Both the position numbers and the translations under genes were made by a program. From Stercorarius parasiticus (Eukaryota; Chordata; Aves; Charadriiformes; Stercorariidae): DNA of 64,000 bases. The stretch covers positions 125,426 through 189,425 of the forward strand of contig VWZL01000670.1 of the NCBI GenBank assembly GCA_013396915.1, in the 5' to 3' direction. The notes beneath the pieces are model-generated. The model did no database searches. It saw nothing but the letters and a program-made list of their open reading frames with translations, and had not been told where the DNA came from. Shown here one piece after another: positions 35,097 through 47,100 of the stretch (the first letter of the stretch is position 1; each line of letters starts with the position of its first letter).

Positions 35097-35252
35097 TGCC
35101 ATCCCTGGAGGTATTTAAAAGATGGGTAGACATAGTGCGCAGAGTGCTCAGAGATATGGGTTAGTAATGGTCAAGAGTTAGGCTGATGGTTGGACTAGAT
35201 GATCTGAAAGGTCCCTTCCAACCTAGGCAATTCTATGATTCTATCATTCTAT
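35097..35252 (+). mobile_element. CR1 LINE 3'-end fragment
   Basis: The segment begins in the last part of ORF2 or the 3' UTR (GCCATCCCTGGAGGTATTTA then AAGATGGGTAGACATAGTGC), continues through TTAGGCTGATGGTTGGACTA, GATGATCTGAAAGGTCCC and TTCCAACCTAGGC, and ends in ATTCTATGATTCTATCATTC. About 155 bp of a 5'-truncated plus-strand copy remain. The tail is well conserved, suggesting moderate age. Confidence 0.95.
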
Positions 35253-37005
35253 TATTTATTGTTTGTATAATATTACTGTAGAACCAGAGGCGTCACTTGA
35301 ATATAAAACCTCTTAAATATTACAAAATTTTAATCACCTAAAATAAGACACCTGAACTATGCAATTTAGAAGTTAAACATTGCAACATGACAGTTTTCTA
35401 TAATTATGGAAAATACTGAATTATGTTGTCAGACTCACTTTAAAAAGAGATAGACATTTTTTAAAAAACAGGATTCTAATTTAAGACTATTTCCTTTAAA
35501 GTAGACACCATTTTCTAAGCACGTTCCAACTGAAAAAGTACGTCATACACTAGTAAGTCACCGTTTTAAGCCTATGAATTACAGATATGATATGACAAAT
35601 CTAGTAAGTGTAAATTAGAACAGCTCTATTGATGAGTTGAGAAATGGCCTTGTTTCTTAGAGACAAAAAAAGTCCTCTCACTTTTTATGCTAGGTCAGAT
35701 AACACAGCTGAAATGCATGTTTTTTGAGAAATGTGATAGAAGTGTTTTCACCAAGGTATATGACCTCTATAATGTGGCTAGCTACACTGCACCATACCAA
35801 AATGTATTTTAAAAAGTAGTTGCAAAAATAAAAATCTCTATAATAATCTTCTGATCTGGTGCCCCATATACACGAGTGCCAGACAACCTGAAAAAATATG
35901 AACATCTAATCTCTCTAAATGATGTGAAGATCAAAAAGATTTCTAATTAATCATTGTTGGATGAAAGCTGAACTTTAATCAAGAACTATTTTAGGTATAT
36001 TTTTCAGATTAGTCATGTGTTTCAGATAGCTGATAAGTACATAGAATATTAAAATTCCTACAAAGAGAGAAAATCTAATAATTGCCTGAAAGATCATGTG
36101 GAAGGGTCTATAAAACTGCTAAAACATACAAGTAAGCATCTTAATTCCTGTGTACTAACACAAACTAAACTATCTAGAGGCAAATGATTCACTGGTTTGC
36201 ACGCACTTACCAAAAGAAAGTAACATTTGACAGTTCTGCTTTAACACAGCGTTTTACTCTCCCTAAGAACAGGGACATATATAGTATTGCAACTCTAACA
36301 CTTTCTGTTCGCAAGAAAAATATATATGAAATTTCTATTTTTAACACTCTTTCCTCCTCTATTGCAGCACTTTATCCGTGCTTCGTCAAAAAATCTAAAG
36401 ATGACTGTAAAACACAGGACTTCTTGCAGAAACACAATCAAAGAAAAAATATTGTCCCATGGATAAGGACTTTATTTTCATACATAATTTCACACTTGAG
36501 GCTGACCATGAATAAAGAACCAGTCCTCTGCAGAACATGCAAACGCTACACAGATCACTTGCAACCCATTAAATACATTTTTGGAATCCTTAAATGGAGC
36601 ATACACTGCTTGAAGGGATGGAAAATAATATGAGGGGACAATAACATAAAGTAAAGGTATACCCGTGTTCTTCAGAAAAACACAACTTTTGATTCAACTG
36701 TTCCAAACCAGTAGATCAGGTAGAGCTGCAACTCTCAAACATTTCTGTTTTTCATTTGCACTGCAATCCACTTTGCTAATTAAAACTTACATAATGATTC
36801 CAGTACATCAAATAGTCATGGATGGGAAAAAAAAAATCCAGAAACGATCTTATTCTAGTTATTTCAGATTAATTTCTTAACTCAAGGCATTAGGTCACTT
36901 TTTGAACGTGAACACCCAGATTAATACTTTAGTGACAGTAAAGCAGATAGTATAAACATGCCCTAGAGCTTTTACCACAGATCAGACTTGGTTTTCTGAT
37001 CTTAC
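35253..37005. other. Non-coding stretch with one 149-codon open frame
   Basis: AT-rich DNA. The plus-strand frame 36184-36633 is open for 149 codons, unusual for this base composition, but the predicted product has no recognisable domain, repeat or signal sequence and is rich in residues expected from AT-rich codons. I regard it as probable chance. Confidence 0.45.
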
Positions 37006-37249
37006 CAGTATGAACAGCTTGTAAATGTTGTTCCCGAAAGACTGTAGCTGTCTTACGGCTGGATAACATTCTGCCTGGAAGCCTCCGTCTGGAACTGCTG
37101 ACAGGGTTTCTTGCCAGTACATTTCTTCAAGCTTAAATATCCATTTAACTGTGACTGACTGGTCAGGATACAGAATGACCACCAAGATGCCTTCTGAGTA
37201 CTCTTTTCCATTTTTCTTACTTTGAATAAATAAAATTCTTCCCAATCTT
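37006..37249 (-). CDS. Candidate internal exon, unknown protein
   Basis: This is the most coding-like segment in the window. On the minus strand 244 nt are open between an acceptor-like TTCCTTTTATTTCTCTGTGAAG and a good donor (TTCATACTG then GTAAGATCAG). It would encode about 81 residues, including SEGILVVILYPDQSVTVKW, KLEEMYWQETLSAVPDGGFQ and, at the end, GNNIYKLFIL, with third positions richer in G and C than the surroundings. It begins after the second base of a codon and ends in phase 0. The alternation of hydrophobic residues suggests beta-strand structure. I cannot assign a family. The acceptor is mediocre and no adjoining exon was found with a matching phase, so it may be chance or an old pseudogene. 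Confidence 0.3.
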
Positions 37250-38073
37250 CTTCACAGAGAAATAAAAGGAACAAGTTCTGAGTTTTTAGGTTTAGCTTTA
37301 CTTTCCTTCAAGGTAACAGCCTTTGAAAATGTTAAGGGAGGCATCGATTGAGGATAGACAGGAGTTAGAATGGTCTCTTCTCCCATTCTAATTTGATAAA
37401 GGGCAGGCATCCTATCACCTTGATGACATCCCCTGCTGAGAGTTTTCTCCCACAGGCCATTTATGTTAAGTGAAAGTACTGGATAATAGAAGTCAATAAA
37501 TATTGCATTTCTGTAAGCTGTTCAGGCGTGGAAGCTGGCAAATGAGCCTAGCCATGAATGTCATAAAAGTGACTATTACATAATCAATAATCATTCAGAA
37601 GAAAAAGGAAAAAATATTGAAAAAGCAACAAAGTAGAATGTGTCTATTATTCTCTGTATGCTTAGATTAAATAAACGATAAATGAAAGGAAATGAAAGAG
37701 GATAGTCACAGCGGGTTGCTATTAGAAAGATGTAACAGTTTAAATAGAACACTCCACTGAAAGATCACGAAATAAAACAGGAGGGTTTGGTGTTTGGGCT
37801 TGTTTATTTGCCCAGTTCTTAAAGAAGAATGCCAATCTCTGAGTAACAGATGAAAAAGATACCAGCAGGTAAAGAATTTAAATGAAGCAATGGAGTAAAG
37901 GATAATATGGAATGCTGGCAATCAGCAGAGGAAACAAATAGCCAAGTGAAGTTCAACAGAAAAAAAATTATAAAACAGCAAATGAAAGCAAGACTCACAA
38001 CAGAGCCAATAGTCATTCGTAGTCAAGCACAAGTGAAAAAGAAGGAAAAATGGAAGCAAAAGTTGGAAACGTC
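37250..38073. other. Non-coding stretch, nothing recognised
   Basis: AT-rich sequence, with A-rich runs towards the G-rich tract on the right. Open frames on both strands at 37706-38122 overlap each other and show no domain. Confidence 0.5.
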
Positions 38074-38096
38074 GGGGGGGGCGGGGGGAGGGAAGG
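38074..38096 (+). other. G-rich tract with G-quadruplex potential
   Basis: The sequence has runs of eight G, six G, three G and two G separated by C, A and AA. The two long runs can each supply two G-triplets, which is enough for a four-tract quadruplex. It stands alone in AT-rich DNA. Whether it folds or matters is unknown. Confidence 0.55.
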
Positions 38097-39059
38097 TCAT
38101 GATACATACGATATTTGGGTAATAATGAGCAGAGTACAAAAATTAGGGGACTAATTTTAAATATCCTTCCAGTCCTGCAGAAGGACTTATGCTATAATTA
38201 CAATTAGTAGGATAAAATCTATGCTAGAAAAATGTTGTTTTGATTGCAAAATCAAATATGCAAACTGAGGAAGGCTGATTTACACACAATTGTCTCTTAT
38301 GTGTCTGTATTTCACTAAATGTATCAGAGACCATATTAAAAAAAAAAACAACATGAAAATTGATTGAACACTATATCAAATTGATTCCCACAAGTATTTG
38401 AGTGGATGTGGGTTTGGATTTGTGTAAGTATACAGAAATTCAGGCAGGTTTATTTTCATAATTTAAATTTGTGCGAGGTTGCTTTTCTCACACATTCTTT
38501 CACTACAGTTGTGGGTTTTTTTAGAATTTTCCTGTGTTTTGTTCGTTCCATATGACTTCCTAGCATTTTCTTTTCAGGAAAAAAAATATTATATCCTATA
38601 CGTGTATATTTGTATAAGTATAAACACATACATGAACCCTCACTGTCAGTACTGCAAAATAAATGCATTGTACTTAAGCCAGACACTGGACTATTTTATA
38701 TTAGCAGACCACTGACCATATTATACATGTAATTATTGAGGGGACAGGAGAAATCTGTAACAAACAGTAGGAAACGGCCACTGGAACTACATATTGGCTG
38801 AAGAGCAGTAGTTAGGAGGATGTCTGAAAAATAGGTATTTTGTATATAACAACTATTCTTTTAATCCTGTTCCAACCACTGAATTCAAAGAATATTGATA
38901 TAATACAGTTACAATTAGAGAAAATCTGCCCAGCCTGTGGAAATTTCTTCTATTACATGTAATAATCTTTGTATCTACAGTGTATCCTCCTTAATCCATG
39001 AAGTACACGCATATTTCTCCCCTTTTTCCTATTTCCTTCCATTTGACTCAGATATTTCT
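38097..39059. other. Non-coding stretch, nothing recognised
   Basis: AT-rich sequence with short A and T runs. No repeat family and no convincing open frame. Confidence 0.5.
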
Positions 39060-39150
39060 GGTACTGAGGTGCTTAGGACTGTACACAATAATAGATGTGT
39101 AGTCTAGCCAGTGAAATAGGGTCTGTCATCGCTCAACAGTGACGTGATGC
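39060..39150 (-). mobile_element. Eroded antisense CR1 ORF2 remnant
   Basis: The plus strand reads GGACTGTACACAATAATAGA, then TGTGTAGTCTAGCCAGTG and AAATAGGGTCTGTCATC. Read as the reverse complement this resembles the CR1 ORF2 part that encodes the LVRPHLEYC-type block (antisense form 'gctggacacagtactccaggtgtggtctcaccag' then 'agcagagtagagggg'). Several positions are changed and the borders are vague. An independent resemblance is possible. Confidence 0.4.
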
Positions 39151-42100
39151 CCTTTTTGTGCAAGCAGCATTAATTATAAAATATTTTTCTGAATACTCTC
39201 ATTCGATCATACAGCTTAGTGGGAAGAAAGCTCATCCTGCCATTTCGGCATCTCACCCTGAATACCACTGCAATCAGTACAGTGAAAAGGAAGAGCATCC
39301 AACAAGAACTTGAAACATGGGGATATTTTAATATGTATTTATTAGTAAGCTGTTTATTATGCATGTAAGTGGATACAGATGTTAGTTTCTCTGTGCTACA
39401 TAAATTTGGGTGATGAATATATTTAATTTTGCTTTTGAAATCTTTTATTCACAGGATGCCAGATCTTCCCTTTATATGGAAATAGTAATTGATATTAGGA
39501 AATTGTGTAAAGATATCTTTGGTGTGCACAGTTAATATTTCTGTCATGATTAAAGCACATCATTAAGAGTACAGTATTAGGTGAAAAAATCTGTGTAAAT
39601 GTGTACTATGCGAATGACTGTCTGTGACCTGATCCACAGCCTATAGAAATCAGTGCAAAGACTACTGTTGCCAACAAAATACTTAGATTTGCACTTCATA
39701 GGTGCATTAGAAGGTAAGTGGTTTTTACCATGTCTGCTCAAATAATGGTACTGTTAAATCTCCATTCCTCTAATAATAAACAAATATTTGCTTTCACCCA
39801 TCCTTTCCCCCTCTCTCAAAAAAAAGGAAATTTAATATCAAGTTGAGAAATCCTTTAATGCAATATTTACAATGCTGTTCTGAAATATTTGGGCATATTA
39901 AAATGCTTCAAGGTAACCAACAAAAGATTTTTACCTCTTATTGCACCACATAAATTCTGTATTCCAATTAAATTTGTATTACAGTTGCTGTCTTATATTC
40001 CTTTTACTTAACGACAAGGAACTCCCTTTCTTTTTTGGTTTTTAAATACAGTTTAGAGGTAATTCCAGGCAAATTATTATCTTCACTGCACTTCAGAAGA
40101 AAACTGTGTGTGGAAGATTGCTAATCTATAATTTGTGAAAGCTGACTCAGGAAGCAAGATATGATCCAGTCTAGGTAAAGACAGTCCTGAGTTAGTTGCC
40201 AGAGACTACCTTCACAGCAATGAGAATACACATAAGTGCCTCTGCAGTTAAAAAACATTTTGAATCAATATAACTAATGAAATCTTTCTCTTGTCATGAA
40301 GAAGCATGTTTCAAATGAATATATTAAAATTTAGCAATATATTTTCATATGTAAATTCCAATAGAGAAAGATATACCTATGAAATATGCAGTTACAGACT
40401 TCTGTGGAGCTTTGTCAATATATCTCATCTGACAGTATGTCACCTTCTGTCATAAAATCTGTGAATATATATATCTGTTACTTGGTTTCATATAGGTGGT
40501 TTTATTATAGCCGGTTATATAGGAAGAATTTTCTTTTTCAGCCTTCTTAATAATATATAATCTTCATTTCTAGTGCTGAATTCACTAACATTCTTCAATC
40601 ATACTGCTGGGTTTTTATACTTTTCTGTTTTAAGCTACAATAACAAATGTTTTCCACTGAATCGAAGAAGTATCTTGAGTATATTTTATTTAAAATTAAA
40701 ATAAGGAAATTAAGTGGGTGCTGTTGGGAGTTAACAATGTTTAAAACCAAAGTTTCCAAAACTTTCTAAACATGCTCTAATATAGGAAATTCTTGATTTT
40801 GGAAATCTTTCTTGTAACAACATTGTATCAGTTCTTGTCTGAACATGCATCATGACTGAAAATGCATACTGACCTGGGGGAGGTAATTATGTAAACTGTA
40901 TAAACAGAAAATTGATCAATTCTCATTCAGCCTCACTCTGTTACCTAGTACCTGTCTGCAGAGTTGATAAGACCTGCAAGAGTACAAACAAAGGTGTTCT
41001 TTATCACTTACTTGAATAACACCTTTTCTGGGTTTATCAAAAATGTTACCTACCCAGGATTAACACAAAGAAAGGGATATTTTATTTTAACACTATTATT
41101 AGCTAAGATGTTATTTACAACATGTGGCACAATAAAAAAATGTGGGAAAACGGCATTAATATTATAGCAGTTCTTATAGTGACATTATATGAGTTTAGAA
41201 TGTTATTCCATGGTTGGAAGAATGAGCTCCATGATTTATGACTTTCAGTATATGCAATTTCCATTACAAAACTTTAATGGCATTTTGTATTAAGTTTTAA
41301 CATAGTCATCTAAAGATTCTAGATTTGTCTCATGTATTTGATCCTTTCAAATTTGGAAGTAACTGCATCTGAAATACACCCACACACTTTGGTAGTTTTT
41401 TACATGCAAATTTATGGTCAGAAATATTTCTGAAAATTTCGCATATGTAGAAATACTGTATTTTGTTTGTAAGTCTTTTCACTTCAAAAGAGCTCCACTT
41501 GTATTGAAACGAGGAAGAATCTCATCTGTCTTTATTACATTGTAATAAACGAGAAACTGCTCAAAAGGACTCCAGAGAAATCCGTCAAAATATTTTATAT
41601 CATTTGCTCAACTTATTTTTAAGTGTCTAAAGCAGTTACCGTGTAATATGCTAGGTACAGAAGCCAGGCAGAAGATTCTCTACAAAAAGCCAATAAATAT
41701 CAAATAAACAGTCTCTATCACTTCTACCAGCACCATCCGCATCATGGAAACCACAGTCTCACTATTACAGATATTTCATTTTTGGCTCTACAAAATATGT
41801 CCAAACATCTTGAATAAAACTGGACAACTTCTGGTTTTGCAAGCAAAAACTTAAATAGTAGCAAAATCTATGTCCTGTCTGCTTCCATGGAAGTAATTAA
41901 CCCTTGAAATAATTTTCTGCTTACATGTTCTCAAACATTATTGCAACACGCAAATATACATTCTATTTAATTTATTCACTTTCTCTTAATTCCTTTGTCC
42001 ACTTTGTTTCATATTATACAAATTTAACATTTCCAGATTGCATATTGTCTCCTTAAAATGAGCTTGATGGTTTAAAAATATTTAACTCTCTGTACAGTAA

Positions 42101-43561
42101 ATTGCAGATGATTACCCTTAAATCTGTTCTATTAATAATTTTTCTATTTATAGATAATTGATTTCAAGAAACTTCTTGGGACACCCAAGGAGTAATTTTC
42201 ACTAAAACTTCCCATCTACATTAAATATTAATTATTCCATATTATTACGACTTTTTTCATAAAAAACCCCAATTGACCCTTAAATTGGACTGAATATGCC
42301 TCAATCTTGAGGAATCTTCTCCTCAGTCACACAGTCTGGCATATCTGTAGCGCACTCTACAGTTGTGAGGATTTTTACAGATTTCCTGAGAAGAATAATT
42401 TTGCTTTTTTTGGTGTTTTGGGTTTTTTTGTAAGTATAAGCATAATATTTGTAAGTTAAGATCCATAGGGAGTAGTCTGAACTGCAGGACTTCCAAATAA
42501 ATAAGCAAAACACTGAATCGTATGGGACTGAAGCAGTCTTTTAGTGTCAGCTATTATTTATACATTCATTGTCAGGTTATTGTATCAGACCTAGACATTT
42601 ACAAATCCAAATCCTACACATTGCTGTTGAAATTTAAGGAGTAAAAGACACGGCAGTGTGTTCTAATATCACAGAAATACTTAAGAATTAAATGCAGACT
42701 TTAATTACTGCTGTCGCCATTAACATACAGCAACATAAGTAAAGTTCTACACAGAAAAATGCCATATTTATTGCCTCTCGAAGACCATGGCCTGAACGAA
42801 TTTATCCGTCTTCAAGCAACTGAGTTTCCAAGGCAGAAGCTTATGCTCTGTAGTTCATCAGTGGACATGGACATTTACCTCCAAAGGACAAATTGAAAAT
42901 AATGACTGAGCAAGTAATCTCTGGATGTTTCTGGACTTTCGCTTACATCCTGTGTGCTGTGTAAGATCATTACTGCAGGGTTAGTCAACATAAGGCTTTT
43001 GTACCAGGGCACACCTTGCCCATTAGTTTCTGAGAGTGATCAATAGCAGGTAATTAGAAAACAGTGCAAGAAAAGGCCAAATTTAAAGTTGTATTTCTAT
43101 GTTTAACTCTCCCAGTTATTTGTTCCCCTGGAATATTTGCAGCTAGAGGTAATGGCTTTACATTTAATTGTCTTGGATACATTTTTTTTCCCATGAATTT
43201 ATATGCAGAGTTTTTGAATCCTGTAAGATTTTTGGCATCCCTTGTATGCTGTGACTATGAGTTACATAGTTTAACCATGCGCACTTTGAAAAGTTACATC
43301 TTTTTGCTGGATTGAACTTGTCACCCTATGTACTTAAGTGATATACAGGCATGTTTCTACATTAATGTTTCGACTTGGATCAGAAATGTGTTTTTGAAGC
43401 AAATCTGATAATCTTCACTTAGCAGGCTTGGATTTGACATGGTAAGGAGGTCTCAGCGTGCTGCTAGATTGCTTTTGTACAAAACTGAACTGGAAGATGA
43501 GCCCTGTGAAGCCTCTGAACACATTCCACCCACGAAGCAATGTTTCCATCGGCTCACAGGC
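39151..43561. other. Non-coding stretch, nothing recognised
   Basis: AT-rich DNA with no repeat family I recognise. A minus-strand frame at 39170-39364 would encode a hydrophobic segment (CWMLFLFTVLIAVVFR) followed by a basic tail; without start context or homology it is not accepted as a gene. Confidence 0.5.
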
Positions 43562-43581
43562 TCAGGCTAGCGCTAGCCTGA
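43562..43581. other. Perfect 20-bp palindrome
   Basis: TCAGGCTAGCGCTAGCCTGA is its own reverse complement, with no spacer. It includes the nested NheI-type and AfeI-type cores GCTAGC and AGCGCT and contains a CpG at the centre, in a neighbourhood poor in CpG. No known element is identified around it. Confidence 0.9.
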
Positions 43582-44090
43582 AGTACCACCTCCCAACCAA
43601 ATGCATAAGAGTCTTGAAAGCCAAATAATCTCACTCCACAGACCTGCTCCTACTATTCCACGCTACCTGCTAATTTAAACATAGCTTACTTTACCAAGGG
43701 AATTGTGGGACAGAATTATTTTCCATCCTGTTTTAGGGGGTCTTCCTCCATTTTGCAGTTAAATGCAGCCATACTTTCACTAGATCACAGGCTATTACAA
43801 TCTGCCTTTCTGTACACCAGTTTTGTTCCCTCCCTCAAAGTTAAATAGTATTTCATGCTGGGAGGAGCATCTGAAAAGCCCATGTCTGCGCAGAGCAGAG
43901 GACAACATCAGACATTTACCTTCCCTTTTATTTCTCTTAGTGAGAAAAAGAGAACAGTATTACTGCTACTTTTGTACTGAAAGTCGCAGCTGGATTAGTT
44001 TATAACCCAGGTGTTCGACTACACTAAAAGTTGCATTGCAATGACTATTTGGATATGATATTGAAGACATTTGCCATCTGTGACAAGCTT
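43582..44090. other. Non-coding stretch, nothing recognised
   Basis: Slightly less AT-rich than the surroundings. A 60-codon plus-strand frame at 43823-44005 has no domain. Confidence 0.45.
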
Positions 44091-44126
44091 TATCTATCTC
44101 TCTCTTTCTTTTTTTTTTTTTTTTTT
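44091..44126. repeat. (TC)n followed by an 18-T run
   Basis: A short TATCTATCTCTCTCTTTC tract passes into 18 consecutive T. It is a simple repeat, possibly the remains of a poly(A) tail on the minus strand, but nothing recognisable as a retrocopy lies next to it. Confidence 0.85.
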
Positions 44127-47100
44127 AATGTAACTTCAAAGATAAGACAGGGCAAATTCTAAGACCGCGTGAAAACTCACTATAGGGATGCCAGTGATCC
44201 CTTAGAAATGGAACTAGCTACTGAATAGCTGAAAAGTCCTTACAGGTGTACTACATATGTGGACAAGAGCATGTACATTTTCAAGAAAAAAAAAAAAAGT
44301 AAAACCAACACAGTCTTCTAAAATACTGCTAGAAGTTTTTTAACTCTTTCAATAATAACCAAATAGTCATCTTCCTTTCTTTCAGTATTGACAGCTCATG
44401 TCACAGAGTCCTGAGAACAGTGATAAACATTTTCATATGGATTGTATCTTCGTCATTAAAGTAATGCAGAAATTTCCTCCTTCACTCAAGACTAAGGAAG
44501 TTAAAATCATAAGAATTGTCAAATATATTAGGATGTCCTAGGTGAAACATTAGCAATGAATCCAACACTAGGTCATTCACTTGACCGGCTCCCTAAGAAT
44601 ACATAGAAAAGACATCATGTTTTCTTCTACTTTTTAGCAATTCACTAGGAGTAGAAAGAAAAAGAAAGGAAGAGATGCCAAAAGCATATTTTGATGTTCA
44701 GCTTCCCATTGTTTACAAAGGAAAATTGAGCCAGCAGATCATTTAATAGTACGGTGATACTAATCTACGAACTCTAAATACTACTTACAAGCAGGAATCT
44801 TTCCTCTGAATTTCCATGGTACTAGTTTCTACCTGTTTTGTTTGGGTTGGGTTTTTTTGTTCTAGTATAAATACTTTTGGCATTGCACACCCTGACACCA
44901 GGTGCAAAGGAGATTGAATCAATGTAAAAGATTTTTTCTTTTACCATATTAAGTTACCCTATTTACTTTTTAACAACTGCTTAACGCCACCATAGAGCTG
45001 CAGACTGAGCTCCCTAGTACTACCAGACCTTCTACTTCTGAGAATGTTGCTAGATACGTCATCTAGATGTAAGAATTCTACAATCATTTTGAAGTGCAGT
45101 AACCATGTAATAGCTTGCTGTTATCCAAGTTAAATTTAGTAAGATGAAATAATGATCTCTTTTTCAAAAAATTTTCCTGAAAAAAACACACATAAGAGTG
45201 TTTTTGAAGGTTTTTTCTTAAAAAAAACCCAAACAACACAGGAACATTTAATTTTAATTTTACCAATTCATTATGCAATTCTTCTCATTAAACATTAAAT
45301 GCATTAGTAGAGATTACTGGTAGGCAGTTTCTATTGGTAACTTGCCTATCTATTGGAACACAGACCTTTTTTCATGTGTGAAGATTTCTCCTACATTATC
45401 ATGCATCTTTATAATCAGATTTTAATTAGAAAAAAAAATAAAATCAGTGTCCATCTCTTCGGAAGAGCATCTGAAAGGCCAAAATAAAAAAGTGCTACAT
45501 AGTTTTGAAAACTCTTTGTTAGCATGTAGAAAATACTAACAACTCAGTTAATTATCATAGTCAGACCATATTAAACCTCTATATAATAACATATTAAGAA
45601 AGAGAACTCCCCATGGCCACGTTCTGGAAACAACTGTGTATAGCAGCTCTCTGGGTTTCACCCACAGTATGCATATATATAAGGGAAATTCTGTAATTTT
45701 GTGGCCTATTGCAGGATAGTCAAGTAGATAGGCAAAGATTTTACTTTTGTATAAAATGACAAAATGCTTCCTGAAAGGAAATGTTAATACGTTTCCTCCC
45801 TTCTGAGAGGAAAAAAATATCTAATATTCAAAATGCAAGTCACGTCTCGGGAGACCCGAAGTCACCTCTACCTTACTGCATACTTTGAGTCTGTTTATTC
45901 CTACAGAACAGCCACACATACAGAATTCTTCATGGCAGGGAATTGTACTAATGTACCTAAAACACATATAAGTAACTGAACTTCCCTGAATTTAATGCAT
46001 TTGAGGCCACATGAACTGAAAAAAGAACGATCTGTGATGCATGGAAATGGCTAATGCTTACTCTGTACATATGTAAAAGCAGAAAATGAATTGCTAAGAC
46101 AATATATACACAAGTTCCCCTCATCTGTGATGAGGGAGAGTGAAATGAAAAGTGGATGACAAGAAAGTTATGTTTGTGATTGAGGCTGACAGAGGCTATC
46201 AGAATATGAGACAAAGTGCCAAGAAGAAAAGAAGGAAGAAAATAAAAATTCAAGAGATGGTGAAGAAGGAAAGCGTTAGTATGAAGCAAGGAATTCTGAC
46301 CTAGCTGAGATGTTAAATTGCAATGAAAAAAAAATTACATCTCACACTGAAGTTAGTATCCCAAAATAGCTTACATAGAAGAACTGGGAGATGAGAAAAA
46401 TATTCCAGTGACCCTTCATTTCTTAAGAATATTTTATGATAAGAACCAAATTTAGAATCTTGACAAGAATTTCATACTTCATGATTGTTCACTTTCCTTA
46501 CTAAGCTTTTGTTACGTAAACTCTAAAGCAAATGGAGTATCTAACATTACCTTTTTCTACCTTCCTATTAGTTTCCTGGGAAATTAACAAAGGCCAGAAA
46601 GATAATCGCCTTTAGATGATATGTATAAATTACAATCTTAATTAGTTTCCTAGCGTGGTGGTAGGATATACCGTTCTGTAATTCTAAGGATCAACACTAG
46701 CATCTTTACTGATGATGATTAATTGGCAGTTTTCTAACTCACATTACCAGACAGTGCCTCTGAGGATGCGGGACTTTTAAGTCTATTAAATTTCACTATC
46801 TATATCATTTTGATTATAGATTTCTTACAATTAAATTTTACAGATTTTTCTTTCTTCCCTGACCCCTGAGAAAATGACATGATTTCTTTGAAATTATAGA
46901 CTCAAGTGCTTTCAGTAACGTGACAGATAAACTCATCACTGAGCACTGAGGGATATATCCATTATTCTAATATTTAATATTACGTATTTTTGGAAAAGGT
47001 GACTGAATAATTGATATTTAGTTTTGTGGACAAACTAACAAATCAGCTTTTTACTTTCATTAAGCTATTTTAAATATTTTTTAACAATTTTCTTATTTGA

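Noticed and set aside
39170..39364. Minus-strand frame with a possible membrane segment and basic tail
   Set aside because: A single hydrophobic stretch is common by chance in T-rich DNA; there is no start context or partner exon with matching phase.
44109..44126. 18-T run considered as the poly(A) tail of a minus-strand retrocopy
   Set aside because: No open or protein-like sequence lies upstream on the minus strand, and a (TC)n tract adjoins it, so simple-repeat origin is more likely.
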